A stretch of DNA of 64,000 bases from Sphagnum compactum (GCA_965153455.1 OZ234501.1:868001-932000); one strand, 5' to 3'. Shown: positions 14,561 through 28,300, numbered from the stretch's first letter. A program made the numbers and translations. The notes: generated by a model from the letters alone, not told the origin.

Positions 14561-17500
14561 ACAACCCTTACATTACATCCCTAAAAAGTTATGAAAGAGG
14601 GAAAACCTCACATCCCCTCACCCAAATATATGGTCGGACAATGTAGTAAATGTGGATTGTCCACACATAGTTTTAACATATTCATTGACTTGGCACCTTC
14701 CCTCACTTCAAAACACACAAGAAGAAAAAAAAACCCCATCCTTTCACCTAAATTGTTGGACTGTCAACACATTTATAAAGGGGTCAATGGTCTCCTTAAT
14801 AAAACTTTTGTGGACAATCTATAATAGTACAACATCCTAGAGGCTATTAGGGGAGAAAAGAGCTCCAACTACCCTATTAAACCTTATATCTTGCCTGTAG
14901 ATATGGGGGAGTTCCTAGTTGAGGGTAAAGCCCATTTTATAGGGGGGTAGTTGCTTGGCTGCCTGCAGATGTGCCCATATCTCCTAGATCACAGTATGAG
15001 GTTTGGTAGCACGTAGAGTTTGTCCTAAAACTTTAACATGTTCTCATTGGACCATGGGTCTCATGTGTCGCATATTTCTTGCCCAAAAACACATTTTTTG
15101 AAAATACATGTCTTAACAAATTGGAATTGAATTATAAATTTGTTTTTTTACCTTGTCTAAGGTTTTGAACAATTTTTTTGGGCAAAAGGTTGGAGGCCAC
15201 GAGGCCTGTGTCCTAGAACATGAAGTTTGAACTTTTAGACGATTACCTATAACTACTTGATAAAAATCACGATAACATTACTTGTTCTTGAAACAATGAC
15301 AAATAGTTTGTCACAATCCAAACATGCTTTAAAATGATGGGACCCAAACTTCTAGATATTTGGACAAATATTTCAATGACTTTCAAATCTTGTTTGTGCA
15401 TTATAAACTAGTCGTCGGCATAATTATTGTTCATTTCCAAGTAACCATGGTTCATATGGGTAATTGTTTTTTTTAAGACATTCATTATATAAAAAACAAA
15501 TTTTTCTTTTAGGGAAATAGAAAATAGTTTGGAAAAAATGGATAAAATATATTTGTCAACTTGAAAATTTCTATTGTTAAATAAGTATTTAAGCTCCATC
15601 ACAAAATAAATCAAGAATTTTTTTTATTACAACCAAATAACAACTAGGCTTGTTTTGCCAAAAGGAACACTATGGCAATGATGTATGACATGCATGTCTT
15701 TTAAGTATGTTATCGTGTTGAGTTGTGGTTAATTGTAACTAGCAAATATTTTCGGACATTTTTGGTAAATTTTATTAAAGTTTCAGACTTGCACAAAGTT
15801 TAATATATCACATATCTTTCTAATTTATAAACATTAATTGTAACAAATGTTTGTTGGGATGGAGGATGAATTATTGTTTATTGAACAATGAAAACAAGAA
15901 TCAGATTTATTTCCCACCAAATATACAAAAGATAAATTGGCCTTGAATCATACATGTCTATAAATGTTATGCGATTGCATATTTGATGGATTTTTTTATT
16001 AAAACACTTTACCGCACCTTTATAAATAATGTCCATTGGGCCACCAAATTTTTTTTTCCACCCCCCAATTTCCATTTGCTTCTTTAACCTTGCCCAATGG
16101 CCCTTGTAAGCCCTTTAGTTCAAGGTTTTTTTTATAAAAGATTCTACAAAGTTTCTTCAATGGTGACATTCTAATGGGTAGTCAAAAGCCAAATATAATG
16201 CCAACATAACTATTTAAACTACAAAAACACAAAACAATTCAAACAATCTTATGAAAAGTTATACTATAATTGAATATAGTGAAAAAAAAGGAAAAGGAAG
16301 CCAATTAGGGAGCCATCGAGTGAACTTGCCTTGAAAATTTCTTTAAAAATTTAGTGGAGTGGTAGCAAGACCCAAATTCAAATCAAAATTTGGTGACTTT
16401 TTGCCTTAAAAAAAACATCATTTTAATATAATGTGTGATATGCCACGATATAGAAAAATGACATGTGATAGCACCATGGGGAAATGTTATATGGGTCAAT
16501 CTATGCAACATGTAAAAATTATAAAATATGGCACATATTTGGTACACATGATTTTTGTACAGGCCACATTAAATACCCCAAACTATGATCAACATTTTCC
16601 CAATTGTATACAAAGAGTTTGCACCCATATTGCAACGAATACATAATCATATCAAATCCAACACAAAGTAATTTACCTTTTTACAAAATTGGATTCCATT
16701 TATCCATATAAGTAGCATATATGCATGGATGGCAATAAAAGGTTGCACAATGTGCGACAAAGGCCAAAGTACATTTAACTACATAGTTTATCAATTTCCT
16801 CAAACATAATGACATTAAAGCAGAACATGATAAAAAATGGGGGGTTAGAGATTTCTTTTTTCCAATTTTCTTGTGTGTGCAACATGAATTTGTCTTGCAA
16901 AATCTTATGATTTGGAAAACCAAAAGCTATTGTGTATGTGTAGTATAGCGGTGTACAACACCTAATTTCTATTCCTAAGTTGAACAACATAACATATAAC
17001 TCCATGAAAAATTCACTAATGCATTTTGGAATCTTTCACACAAGGCTGGCCCATCATTCAAACTATGAACTTTTGAATTGTCATTTTTTGCATACATTAT
17101 GTTGGGAGGGGGCACTGCAACACAAACATCACAAGTTCAACTCCATACACATGCAAGCTTGTTTGAGCATAGTGAGCAAGTGCAGGTATCAAAATATCAA
17201 CCTATGCCATCATCTACATTTGTTTCCCTCTCAAAACTTGATCCATTGTCATTATCATTGTCATTGTGGTTTTGAAGTGTAGTGAAAAATCACTAGGAAT
17301 AGAAAGCTATTGTGTGAATCATGTAGCATGTTATAAAATTAAATTTATTCTCATAGATAGAATTATGAGCTTGCAACAAAATTTGTATGATTATACCTAA
17401 TATCTTTGTAATTTTTTTATTGTTCAAAGATGTTATTAGTGTTGGCAAAATGAATGTTTGTCAACACAATACCAAATTAGCATAGTGTGTAAACATTAGT

Positions 17501-18359
17501 TTAAGATATATTGGTTTACATAGCTCTAAACATTTGAAATGTGTGCATTTGGAGTTTTATGTACATATAAAAATTGTATTTTTTTCATCTTTCAACTCCC
17601 ACATTACCATATTTTCAAAAGTTACGACGTGGAGGGAGCATAATAGTTGAATCACATCACAAATTCAACTCCATATACGTGCAAACTTATTCTAACAATG
17701 TGACCAAGTAAGCACAAGTACCAAACATCTTTGGTGTATGCATGAATTTAAACACTGTCATTTTTTGTAGATGTTGTGTTGGGGAAAATCATTGCATTAA
17801 CTAACATCAAAATTGAATTTCATATGTATGCAGGTTTAAGGTTGGTTTGACAAAGTTTGAGTTATTGATATATTGACCTTTAATTATCAACTCCAACTTT
17901 TTTGTCCTCACAAACATGTATATATGGTCAACTGGTATTCATGGCTAACTTGAAATGCCTTAAGTATAACATTTTTTTTACCACTTCTCATTAACATGAT
18001 GGACATCATCGATTCGTGCATCAATCAACTTGTTAGATCTGTATTGTCATTAGTCGAATTACTATTAATTGATCGACTGACGATAAATTTCCTTACCCCA
18101 TTGATTGTTGCACAAGGACATTTGGGTGCAGTTATAATCTCCAATCCCATTTCAAAGTGCAACATTTTGGAGCAAAACAATTCAGCCCTAAATCAACATC
18201 TTGATGACAATGTGCAAAAGGCAATGTCAATGGGCATGTTAATTCAGCGGCCCAACAAACAAACACTAGAGCTACTTCGAGATGTTTGGCCTTATTGTTT
18301 TAAACATCATTGATGGCATTTGTTTATTATTTTGTAAAGTTTGTAATGTATGTTTGGAG
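14561..18359. other. Spacer with old dispersed repeats
   Basis: No recognisable coding region. The 105-codon ORF at 17,996-18,313 lies just before the zinc-finger pseudogene and might be its upstream part, but I see no motif in it. Otherwise AT-rich sequence and a short dispersed repeat (listed separately). Confidence 0.45.
17075..17860 (+). repeat. Diverged direct repeats of about 100 bp
   Basis: A block with gtcattttttg, then tgttggg, then a segment like ttcaactccatacacatgca occurs at about 17,075-17,175. It recurs in diverged form at 17,755-17,850, and its second half also appears at 17,660-17,720. The order of phrases is kept, at roughly three-quarters identity by eye. Origin unknown. 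Confidence 0.45.
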
Positions 18360-18930
18360 CCGAAGCCTTACTAAGTTTATAACCACTTATTAAGGCATGA
18401 CAATCATTGACTTCCCAAATGACATCGCAATGGTGGCCAACATCGTGTGAATACAATCCCACTTGTTACGGATTTCACATCATTGTTTGATGAGATTAAG
18501 TTCCCCGAGTTACAAGACCATTGTTTTGAAAAGTATACCACATTTCCACAACAAGAGCTCTTGCTAATGGTCCCAGGGATCATGGTTGTTAATGGATATA
18601 GATGCAAGGTAAATGGATGTGCTTACTATTACACTTCCAAGAAGACTATTGCTAATCATTCTTTGACCAATGTGAGGCAACTTTTTATCCTTCTATTCCT
18701 CGTTCTATGAGATGATTATACGTGAAAATACATATGCTACCAATGAAGGAAAAAAAAAAGAATGCAAATTGTATTTTGAAATGTTAAATTGCATTTGTAA
18801 TTGAAACCAAACAGCTTACCTCCTATGCATCATCTATGATTTGGAATTGATAGATATATTTTCTAAGTTCAAACATTCCAAATCCTAGAATTATATGTTA
18901 AGTTATCACCCACTTAAACTAACTTTTAAG
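18360..18930 (+). pseudogene. OrsD-type zinc-finger N-terminus of a RecQ-helicase gene, decayed
   Basis: The frame at 18,447-18,710 shows a hydrophobic, proline-rich approach (LLLMVPGIMVVNGYRC) and then C-x4-C with a downstream His in CKVNGCAYYYTSKKTIANH. This resembles the second zinc finger of OrsD-type proteins, a family I know from fungi, where the domain often stands before a RecQ-like helicase. After the finger the reading continues only by changing frame at about 18,665 (CEATFYPSIPRSMR, then a stop). The same downstream block recurs at 47,855-48,090. No start codon or promoter can be assigned. Role in the family (DNA binding) is inferred; this copy is dead. It could also be a solitary fragment, but the matching middle and helicase parts downstream argue for one gene. 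Confidence 0.6.
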
Positions 18931-18954
18931 GATTTGATGCCATGCTCGACTTGG

Positions 18955-19315
18955 CAACAAACTTCTAGTCATTTAAAATATTATCCTTAGCACATGAATT
19001 ATCCAAATCTAACTTACTTTAGCTCATTAGAAAATTAACTACAAGGCGCATCTGCCTATCAAATTGTAAGCTCTGCACCCAAACCAATAAGAAGTTGTGC
19101 TACCAAACCCAAGAAGGTTTTACAAAGGTAGAAAGTTTAACTTGGTTGCAGACCTCCAATCACTCAAAGTATTGTTCCTATCACATGCATTATTCAAATA
19201 TGGCTTACTTTAGTTCATTAAAAAGTTAACTACAAGGTGTACCTTCCTACCAAATTCTAGGCTCTGCACCCAAACCAGTAAGAAGTTGTGCTACCAAACC
19301 TAAAAAGGTTTGTGA
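18955..19315 (+). repeat. 191-bp tandem duplication, two copies
   Basis: The phrase ctctgcacccaaacca, followed by taagaagttgtgctaccaaa (with one change), occurs at 19,071 and again at 19,262. The preceding 110 bp, including cttactttag and ttaactacaagg, is also repeated at the same 191-bp offset. The copies differ by scattered substitutions. It interrupts the zinc-finger/helicase pseudogene. Confidence 0.8.
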
Positions 19316-19563
19316 AATTTCTCTAAAATTTCAAATTTCCAACATTATCCCTACTCACTTCCATTCTTTCAAATATACTACAAACATCCAATCTACTCTC
19401 CTTCTTTCCACCATCTACTAAGACTAATCATTCTTCTCCTCCCAATGAAGGTTGTATGAAAAAATATTCTCAAGACTCAAATTGAAAATTATGTCTCGAA
19501 AAGAGAGGCCCAAATGATTTGAATTTGCCCTTTAAAGAAAACGAGAAGGAAGGAGGTGAAGGA

Positions 19564-19672
19564 AGATCCCAACTTGGTGGCCAATGGAAGGTTCCAATGC
19601 TTGGTGGGCCTTGAAAGGCTCTAATGCTTGGTGGCCCTTGAAAGGTTCCAATGTTTGGTGGCCCTTGGAAGG
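19564..19672 (-). repeat. 27-bp minisatellite, three to four units
   Basis: Units begin at about 19,590, 19,617 and 19,644, each of the form ggttccaatgcttggtgg plus nine bases. A degenerate unit precedes them at 19,564. Because 27 is a multiple of three, the minus strand reads as a nine-residue repeat (FQGPPSIGT and variants) inside a short ORF at 19,470-19,694. I do not think it is a real gene; it lies in the broken helicase locus. Confidence 0.75.
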
Positions 19673-19919
19673 AGAAGGAGAAGCACCTTTTCACCTCACT
19701 TTCCCCCCAACAAAATTTACTTAAACCTTCATTTTTTCCTTTGATTTTAAGGTTTTATTTTACCATGGTTTTAGGCCGTTACTTACGCATTTTTTTTTCT
19801 TGACCTATAATTACAACCACGCATCTCGATGTAACACCTCCACACCTTCATTACCGATTTTTGATTAAAGATATTTTTTCCTTTCTTTGAAATTATGGCG
19901 TCATGTATCTACGTTTTAC

Positions 19920-22100
19920 GAGCCTTAAGTTACACAAGTGAATGAAGAACTAGTTTCAGAGTCATCTCTAAATTTGACATGGACACAACATCTTCGTGAT
20001 GTAAATCTCCAACCGTGAAAAGTGCACGCTCATCTTGAATTCGATCCCCCTCGAGCTTGGTATTGTCGCATTTCTCTAAACTTTCGCACCTTGGTGATGA
20101 ACCTGAAACCATCTATAAGGTTGTTACGAGACTGAAGACACCTCTATCTTCACATGGTCTTCAATTTCCAACAGTGGACACTATCGTTAGTTGCGCGGTT
20201 CGATTCGCCAACTACCTCCTAATAACAAGGCGAACTATTTAATTTGCACCATTCGACCCATCCTAAATTTCCTGCAGTTATGAACTATCACTATGACATA
20301 GCCCATGATTCAACATGTAATTGTAGCTCTTCATTGAGCTTATCCATAATCTAAATAAATGTTCCATTCATTATGAAATTCATGTTGCCATTGCCACCCT
20401 ATTAGACTATTTATTTAATCGTTAAGTTGTCTCGAATTAATTTTATGCTTATAAGGTTTGAAGATTGTTCTATCTCTATTGGACCTTTCATTGACACCCC
20501 CCTCAACTGTTTTATGAATCTCAAACATCCTTACTACTCACTAAATACTAGAACAAGACGAATGTTTTGTTGAACATCATGAATTTTGGTGTCTACTTCC
20601 ACCCCCAACCCTCTACAGATTTCTGACCCCTAATTACGCAACTAAGGTTCTAAAACCATGGTTATTAGCATTTTGTTGAAGAAAAGAATTAACCTAACAC
20701 CTTATTCACCAACATCGTATTTCGAAAAAGAAAACAACCCCCCACACAACCATGCGCATTCATCATTCCTTATTTTAACATGAAGTTGCTAAAAACCCCT
20801 AATAACCTTACCACACTTGAGTATCCCTGATGCAAATCTTAGGAATTGAGACTCCCACACATGGCTATTTCAATATGGCTCACAACCAACCATTTTTTCT
20901 TACGAATTAATGCTAGTTGTAAACCATGCCAAGTGAAGCATTTTTTTAGAAAGGTCCGATACATCGCGTATTTTGTTGTTGACCACCAAAATATGGAGCT
21001 TGTAGGTGACCAAGTGGGGCTCCAATTTAAAGAGCAAGTACATGCTTCATTAGAGGCCCACCAATGTTCAATATTGAACATGGCACAAAATCCATCAATT
21101 TGTGAATTGAATCCATGGCTCAAAATGTCTCATTGGCACAAGCTATTTGTCAACCATTCTAGTAGGTACGCCATTGGACCATATAAAGGAAATACGCACG
21201 CTCTTGACCCTGATAAGTGGGGAATTCAATTTGGATCGCTTGCCTTTGATGGTTCGAGCATATTTGGAAAATGCATAGACTATGATTGGTTGTGTGCCAT
21301 ATCATCTAAAACAATTGATTATTTTTGTTGAAGATTCCCATGTGGCCATAGTGGGGTTCAACTAGCTTTGGGGTGCCATCCATAATAAGTAAGTATTACA
21401 TCCTGATGAACAAGCTTATCATTACAATGGTTTAATTAAGAGATAATAACCCAGTGGATGATAAGACATTTGTCAATGTTCTTGGCAGTTTGCATTTAGA
21501 TGTAGCAAATGTATTGGAGAATTTCATTTCTTATATTTAGTGTTGACAAGATGCAAACATAGATGATGAAAATCTTGTTCACATCCACATGGTGTTGTTA
21601 CACATTTGCAACCGCCAACATGTCCAATCGTTCAATAAGAGCTACAAACTAGTTGTCCAATAATGAGGTTATTAATTGTGAACAACTTAAAGTTGGACCT
21701 TTCATCAACCAACCTTGCCTTTGCACATGTTCGACATGTCACAGGTCCCATAACCATTCTCCAATATTGGTGGAGATGTACAATCCTCATGCAGCTTGTG
21801 CGTCCAATGTGAGAGCTTGATCACCCAACCATCCCCTGGTGTGAAGCTAATGAGTGGCTTGCGTGCATTCGTGACAATGCCAAAGACACAACATTCAATA
21901 GACTACGAGAGACCATGCATCTTGCACGCATAGTGTTGGGTGATGGCCCAAACATCCCGAGACTCGTTCGAATTGGTCCTTTGGCATGCACGATTAATGG
22001 TGAAGCTATCACCATTGACACATTACGAAACCTAGTTGGCAAGCTGCTAAGTGAGGCAAATAAGGTCATGAACAACCAACTGCTACTAGGTCTCCAAACA
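19920..22100 (+). pseudogene. Middle region of the OrsD/RecQ-helicase gene, decayed
   Basis: Fragments in shifting plus frames. At about 19,970 is a W-x2-HL element (LTWTQHLRDVNLQP). The longest open stretch is 20,846-21,331 (161 codons). At 21,740-22,100 frames give ILQYWWRCTILMQLV and then, after stops, HLARIVLGDGPNIPRLVR and the following ITIDTLRNLVGKLL. This order fits the long region between zinc finger and helicase in the fungal genes as I remember it. The segment stops exactly at the X LTR target site. The frame ending ...LLLGLQT at 22,100 continues in frame at 39,572 once X and one target duplication copy are removed. The function of this region is unknown even in the family. Many stops and frameshifts show an old pseudogene. 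Confidence 0.6.
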
Positions 22101-22919
22101 TGATGCACTCCTAAACTCCTTGATAGACTCAACTGCGAATCCAAAGGTGAAAACAACGAAAGGATAAAGAGTTGCGGTACGCTCCTGGTTTGCAGCACTT
22201 TGGAGGTACATGGGCGTGTTGGAGCTTTAGGATGGGGACTAGGACAAGTGATAAGTGGGTCAATTATTCACACCGACCTACACAAAGTAAACAATGAGTT
22301 GGTCAGTGCGTAGTTGGAGCACTTTTAGTGCATGGATGAACCATGGGCTAACACGGACGCACAAGATTCACCAGGGCCCGGACTTGGGGGAAGCCACCAC
22401 CTTCCCCCTTATAGTATTCTTTGTGCTTGGCCACGGGGCCTCCACCCAAATGTCATTTTGTCTCAAGACTCTCAAGTTGAGAGTGTGAGGAATTCCTGCA
22501 CACCTTCACCATTAAGATATGCACTCACAAATAACTCGGTTGGAAGTGGAACTACTATGTAGTTGAAGTCTAACAAGTAAGGTGGTTCAAGGTAAGTAAT
22601 GAAATTCACTAGTAATCTAATGCGTTGTGTCCGATTTGAAAATACAAGACATTGTGAAAGAGTTGTAACTCACCATGACGGAATATGAAGGAGCTGTATG
22701 TTTATGTTCATTTCAATGTCACGTTTGATGGTTGGAATCCTTCCGTTCCATTTATCATAACATCTACATACAACCTCCTAATCTAACATGCATTTGGATT
22801 TTTGGAAAGCTAATATAAAAGGATTCATGTCACAAAATTTCATACGTTTTTATTTTATGTTTTTGATCAAAAGTTAAGCCTCGAAACTAGGAACCACTTG
22901 CTTAGATTGAGGAAAAACA

Positions 22920-23520
22920 GACAACTCAACCTCCTCTACTTCCAACAAGTGTAGCTCCCTTAAAGCAAGCCCGATGAAACTGAAATTTGGGGAGAACCTT
23001 TTACACCTTTCAAACTAAAACTAATTTAAATTTGACACAAATCCAACAATGGATTTGAGAAAAAAAATTAATTGAACCAAAAGTCCAGAGGCTTTGCCAT
23101 GGAAATCATTCCATGGAACCCACTTCAACACCCTCTACTTCCAACCAGTGCATCTCCCTTACAGCAAAACCAATGATGCTAAAAATTGAAGAGAACCTTT
23201 TACACCTTTCAAACTAAAACTGATTTAAATCTGACACAAATCCAACGATGGATTTGAGAAAAACAACTAATTGAACCAAAAGTCCAGAGGTTTCACCATG
23301 GAATTCATTCCATGAAACCCACTTCAACACCCTCTACTTCTAACAACTGTAACTTCCTTATAGCAAAACCGATGATGCTGAAATTTTGGGAGGAACTTTA
23401 ACACCTTTCAAACCAAAACGAATTTAAATCTGACACAAATCCAACGGTGGATTTGAGAGAAACAACTAATTGAACCAAAAGTCCAGAGGCTTCATTACAA
23501 TTACTTCCTACACACAACTT
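22920..23520 (+). repeat. 199-bp tandem repeat inside LTR A1, three units
   Basis: The phrase ctctacttc recurs at 22,934, 23,133 and 23,332, each followed by tgacacaaatccaac and aactaattgaacc at fixed distance. A3 has two units (36,837 and 37,036) and A4 two (about 58,147 and 58,346). A2 has one plus a deleted remnant. Unit number therefore varies between copies. Confidence 0.85.
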
Positions 23521-24401
23521 CCTTCCATGCTTCATTTTTTCATAACCTTTCCATGAACACCTCTCCACACACAAGAACTTAAAAAAAACTTTCTCACACT
23601 TCCTCCTCCTCTTTCTTTCTTTTCCACATACACCCAATACCCTCTCCGTTGGTAAGCCTCCATGACCTTCCTTGAGCTTGTTCCCCTTGTCCAATGAAAG
23701 CTTCGAAATCCCTTGCTCCAATAAATGGACTCCTCATCCTTCTAAAGCCAATGAAATTTGAGAATAAATTGCCATCCAATTGAGTTTAGGATGAGAATTT
23801 TTGGGCCCAATGAAACACAAGAAATATTCCATCCTCCAATCAAATAGGATGACAATCCTCATGACTAATGGGATTGGAGGATTCATCCCTTCCCTTATCT
23901 TGGATATCTTGATGAGGTCTCTTGAGCTTGATCCTTATCCTTTCCGTTCATTGACCTTCACATCCTACTTCTTCATCTTAATTACATCAAGTAACTAACT
24001 ACTAGGATAGTTTATCGGTAGGAACAAGTAACCTCCTTGAATTCTTACTTGACTAATTCAATGGTGGAACTAATATCCCCGTGTACCATTTACTCTTTTG
24101 ATATCCCTTACCTATTTATTTTACCATGCATTAGTTAACTATGTAGTACATAATAAATTGGAAATAAAATTTGCATCACAAAAAAAAACCCCCACATACT
24201 TTTAGATCTGCCGTTGAAATTAAGGTTTGATGAATCCATTAGATCTAGGATGTTTGAGTTTTCATGAAGTTGTGCCGTCACTCCCACACCTTACGCCTAC
24301 CCTAATTTGTTAAATAAAAAGGCCTCGAGCCCTTCTGAACGCAAGTACCACATTGGTTGTACTACCTTCTTAGTTTTTGTTGATGCAGGTGAGAACTAGT
24401 C

Positions 24402-25006
24402 ATGGCGGATGATGTTGCTACGCCTTCAAATCCTCGAGTTGCACCAGTAGAACAGGAAGAGCTTGAAGAAGCACCGTTCGACGTGATTGTTTCTAAACGG
24501 CCGCGCGAAGAAGAACCGCCCAAGCAAGTGGTGCGCACTCGAGTTGATCGTTCGGCATGGGATCGTCGATTGTCTCCTAACCCACATGCTTAAGCAATCT
24601 ATTTAGAATTCGTTCTTGCTCATGGAGCTGCGCCAGAAAGGTTTGAAGAGTGTCAATGCGAAGATGATGATGTCCGTCTCCATTGTCGAACGTGGGTTCC
24701 CGGTGATGGCCATTATCGTTGACTACGAGGCCCGATCAACCCCTTTCCCATGGAGCATCGAGCCGAGTACCTCGCTCGCACCATTCGTCGCATCTTAGAT
24801 TTTTTACAATTGTGATCTATCCTTTAAGTCAGTTATTAAGTTGTAATTCACCTGAGGCTACTTAGGCGGAAATGTTAATACCTAAGTTTGATTTGATTCT
24901 ATTTAAAAGTCTGATAAAAGTGAAACTAAATAAAGATGTATTAGGACTACATCCTAAAAATCTTACAAGTACATCATTAGTGCTTGAAGATTCTTCTACA
25001 TACTAA
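24402..25006 (+). pseudogene. Broken copy of the 201-codon LTR-A ORF
   Basis: It starts ATGGCGGATGATG at 24,402, 40 bases after an acceptor-like tttttgttgatgcag. It runs co-linear with the intact copy at 38,105-38,710. The breaks are a TTA-to-TAA stop after SPNPHA (near 24,590), a TGG-to-TGA stop near 24,720 (YR-stop-LRGP) and loss of one T in a T-run near 24,800 that shifts the frame. Key recognisable stretches remain (VEQEELEEA, CQCEDDDVRLHCRTW). The product is not a family I recognise. Confidence 0.7.
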
Positions 25007-25333
25007 CTTAACCTTGTCATGGCGGAATGTTATTATTAATTATGGGCTTGTATTCCCTATATATCAATAAATCACATCTAATTCTACATCCCCTTTCCCT
25101 TCTCTGCAACATAAAAGGGATAGTGTACTTTAAAAGGTTTACTAGGTGCTTAACTGATTAAGCGCTACATCAACTGAAATAAAGAAGTACTATATGCTTA
25201 GAAATATCACAAAAGCTGATTCAACTATTAATAATCACTCCTTGGAGGCTTATAAGCATTTAAATCATCAGTACTAAGGAAAATTACGGAACTAAAGCTT
25301 AATTAATTGTTGAGCTATAATCCATGGTTCACA

Positions 25334-28300
25334 TCCCATACCTATATAAATATTATTAAAAATTACAAATATCACCCATTACTTTGCATTCATGTGGTGA
25401 GCAACTGCAAAGCCAATCCAATTATTGTGATGACTAAGTTTTATTGTTAATAGTTATCTCCTTATTTCCACACAATTAACCAGATCACACATCTATGTTT
25501 GAAACATAATCACATTTCACTTGGTTTAGTCTTAAAACGATTTCTTGTTGGAGACATTTATTGTTTGCAATAACATGGACCTAGATAAGCTCTGATGGTT
25601 AAAAACATGAAACTCGAAAACTAACGGCAAAGTTCATAAAGTTTGAACTCCTATGAGTGATTCATGCAGTGCAAGAAAAGGACAAAGGCATGACAAGCAC
25701 CTATATCCAAATGACTTATGAGACCAAGGGGATGAAGAAAGGTTAAGAAAAAATGAAGGACATAAGGTCAAAAGGACACACTTGCAGAAGTGATAAGTCT
25801 CGTAAAATTTGAATGTTTTTCGAATCAATTTTCAATGCATTTTTGTAACATTTAATGGCCTCCCAGTACTCTCTGTTAGATCGATAAGAGTCCATAAACA
25901 TGCCAATAGACATGGCTCTTCAAATCATTATGCAACAAAGAAACTTGGATATCATAAACATCATTTTTGCAAACCTTTAATCAAAGATTGCAAATTCACC
26001 TTAAAAGTTCAAATAGCTAGATTATAACCAAGGCACTTGTTCAATCTTACGACATAAATGTACTTGAACCCACCTTCGAACCTTTTCAAACAAGGTCATA
26101 TGCCTCTGTCTTGCGGTCCATGCAATTCAATATCAATCCCTTCATTGCCAGAGTCTCTGCAATGAAACACAATTATACATGCACCACACTGTCTTGTCCT
26201 AATAATTGCATGAGCAAAAAAGGGGTTTGTGACTCATCCTCCAACAATGCCCTATAGGAAATTATTTGAAATGAAGATAGAAAGTTTGGCAAAAAAATAC
26301 CCCATGTTCAAGGCCGCTTGAGGATTGAATTAAAAGTCTTGAGACCCTTCTTGTCTTGTTTTGTCTCATATGAATTTTGTGAGCCCACAAATAAGCAACA
26401 TCAGCAAAACAACCACCTTAGGGGAATGTGTAGAAAACAATCTAGTACTTATGGTAAGATAAATAAGGGGGAGAAGCCCAAAAGCAGCTATTAATGTATG
26501 ATTAAGCTTAAACCCTGGATATAAAGCTCATAAAGCATGATACATAACACCGAAGAATACAACATTCATCATTCAACCATTTAACCCAGTTCTTGTTCAC
26601 AAATTCTACTAGTACTGCCCACCAGTAGCAAATATTACAAGGGTAACAAGAAGCCTATGTGCCCTATCTCATGTGAGCTTTGAAACCAATTTCTAAACCT
26701 TCCTTGACACACTTTGCAATAACCTTAGATTACATGACCTAAATATCTGATATTATAAACACTAAAATCCAAGCAAAAAAGTTACATGCATTGACAGATG
26801 ATATCATCAAAACTTTAACCACCATTTAATTCTCAAGCTATGATCTTAGCAAGGCTTTCGACCATGAGCTACTTGACACAAAATGTGAAAGTAGTCGAGA
26901 CTGCATCGGAAGAAATGGTGGACAAACCCTGAAAAAGGATGTAGTGGAATATGTTAAAAATTACAAAGTTTTATCTAGATGTAATTGTAAGTATGCAAGG
27001 TTCTCAAGGTGGTAGAAACTACGTCACAAGAAGATGCGATAGACAATCCTTACAAGGAGTACTGTCTAGCATGGTGCATCACACACAACACTTATAATCT
27101 CTTTCTAATCAACATGTAAAGAACTAAGGATTATGCTTGGAGCATGGGACCCTTCCTCAATGGTCGTGCAAACCATTTCAAGACATTGGACCATAGCATG
27201 CATGGCTTCTATATATTGCAACAAGGAAAAAAAATGGTTCAAAAGCTCGCCCAAACTAAAATGCAATGCCACTAAATGGTTTGTCACTTTAGGAGAAACA
27301 TAATTTCAAAAAATACACCCACGTGTAGAAACAGAGGACACGGGTAGAGTAACCTTCCACCATACGATAATCAGCTTGAAAATATTTGCCTCCTTGGGTG
27401 GCAGTAACGCCCCCATGGCTGTTGCAACGTATCTTCCTTCATTAGGGGATAAGATTGGGGAAGGGACTATGAATACCAAACCTACCACCTTTCATCTTTC
27501 CCTGACTTCAACGACCCTTTCTTCAGCAATTCATCTATTAAGCCTCCTTCGTCGTTGTGCCAATGCTCCTCTCACAATCCTCTCTTCCTCTCTTCCCACG
27601 GGGGATTATTCTTTGTACAACTTTCGCCCCCAAAAATAATTTGTACACTATCACAGAAGAAGGTGAAAAACATGGCTCCACAGAAAGCAAACAGAAACGC
27701 CAAACATGAAGCAGACGGGAAACCAAAGAAGGACAGTAAAAGGGATGTTTAACAAAGAAAAGAATAAAGCAGAAGAAGACTGCATGTTGTAAATTGCACA
27801 AAAATGAGATTTTGCCGCTATAATGACCTCAAACCTCTATTCTAGGGTTTTGTTTAAGAGCCGATGATCATCATTGACAATCGTTTATTGCTGTTTGGTT
27901 TTTGTCCAAGTAATAACCCTCCATTGACTCAACAGTTGTTTAAGATTTTAATACAAAAAAATAGAAACTAAATATGCAAGTACCCTTTTCAAGTTAGTAG
28001 CATTCAAGGAAATTACTTGTTGGAATTTTGAAAATTTTGAGATAGTTGTGGTAGGCTATATTTAAGGTAATTTTTAAATTTAAGTTTTGGAAAATTTGGA
28101 GATTAATGCCAAATTTTGGAGACTTTTGTTTCTTGACCATCAAATTCTTATAATAGGTTACAGAAGGTAGCCAAAAATATATGATTTTTTTTGTTTTTGT
28201 CCTACTTTCGCGTTTAGTGTGTAATTAAATTTGCTTAAATTATTTTCTAGATGATCCCACTTCATTCATGAGATTTTCCTTTTATTTTCTTGAAACAAAT

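Larger units (their letters stand above)
22484..25333 (+). mobile_element. LTR A1 (left LTR of element A)
   Basis: It begins tgtgagg and ends ggttcaca, so the ends form a short inverted repeat as in LTRs. At 2.85 kb it is a long LTR. It contains a 199-bp tandem array (22,920-23,520) and a broken copy of a 201-codon ORF (24,402-25,006). It is homologous along its length to A2 (inverted), A3 and A4. The bases after the right end (tcccatacc...) do not match a normal primer-binding site. Confidence 0.8.

Noticed and set aside
18360-22100. Fungal contamination of the assembly as source of the helicase gene
   Set aside because: The pieces are interrupted and flanked by plant-type LTR elements with target duplications inside the gene sequence and have decayed in place.
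22484-25333. A units as DNA transposons with TGTGAG inverted ends
   Set aside because: TG...CA ends, 5-bp duplications, 2.5-2.85 kb length, solo occurrence and no transposase fit LTRs better; not fully excluded.
25334-25360. Primer-binding site after LTR A1
   Set aside because: tcccataccta has no TGG start and fits no tRNA 3' end known to me.
27376-27752. Host gene first exon in the GC-richer island
   Set aside because: Only a 26-codon lysine-rich frame and an 87-codon ORF, no clear splice donor or downstream exon. Kept only as a note in the interior of element A.
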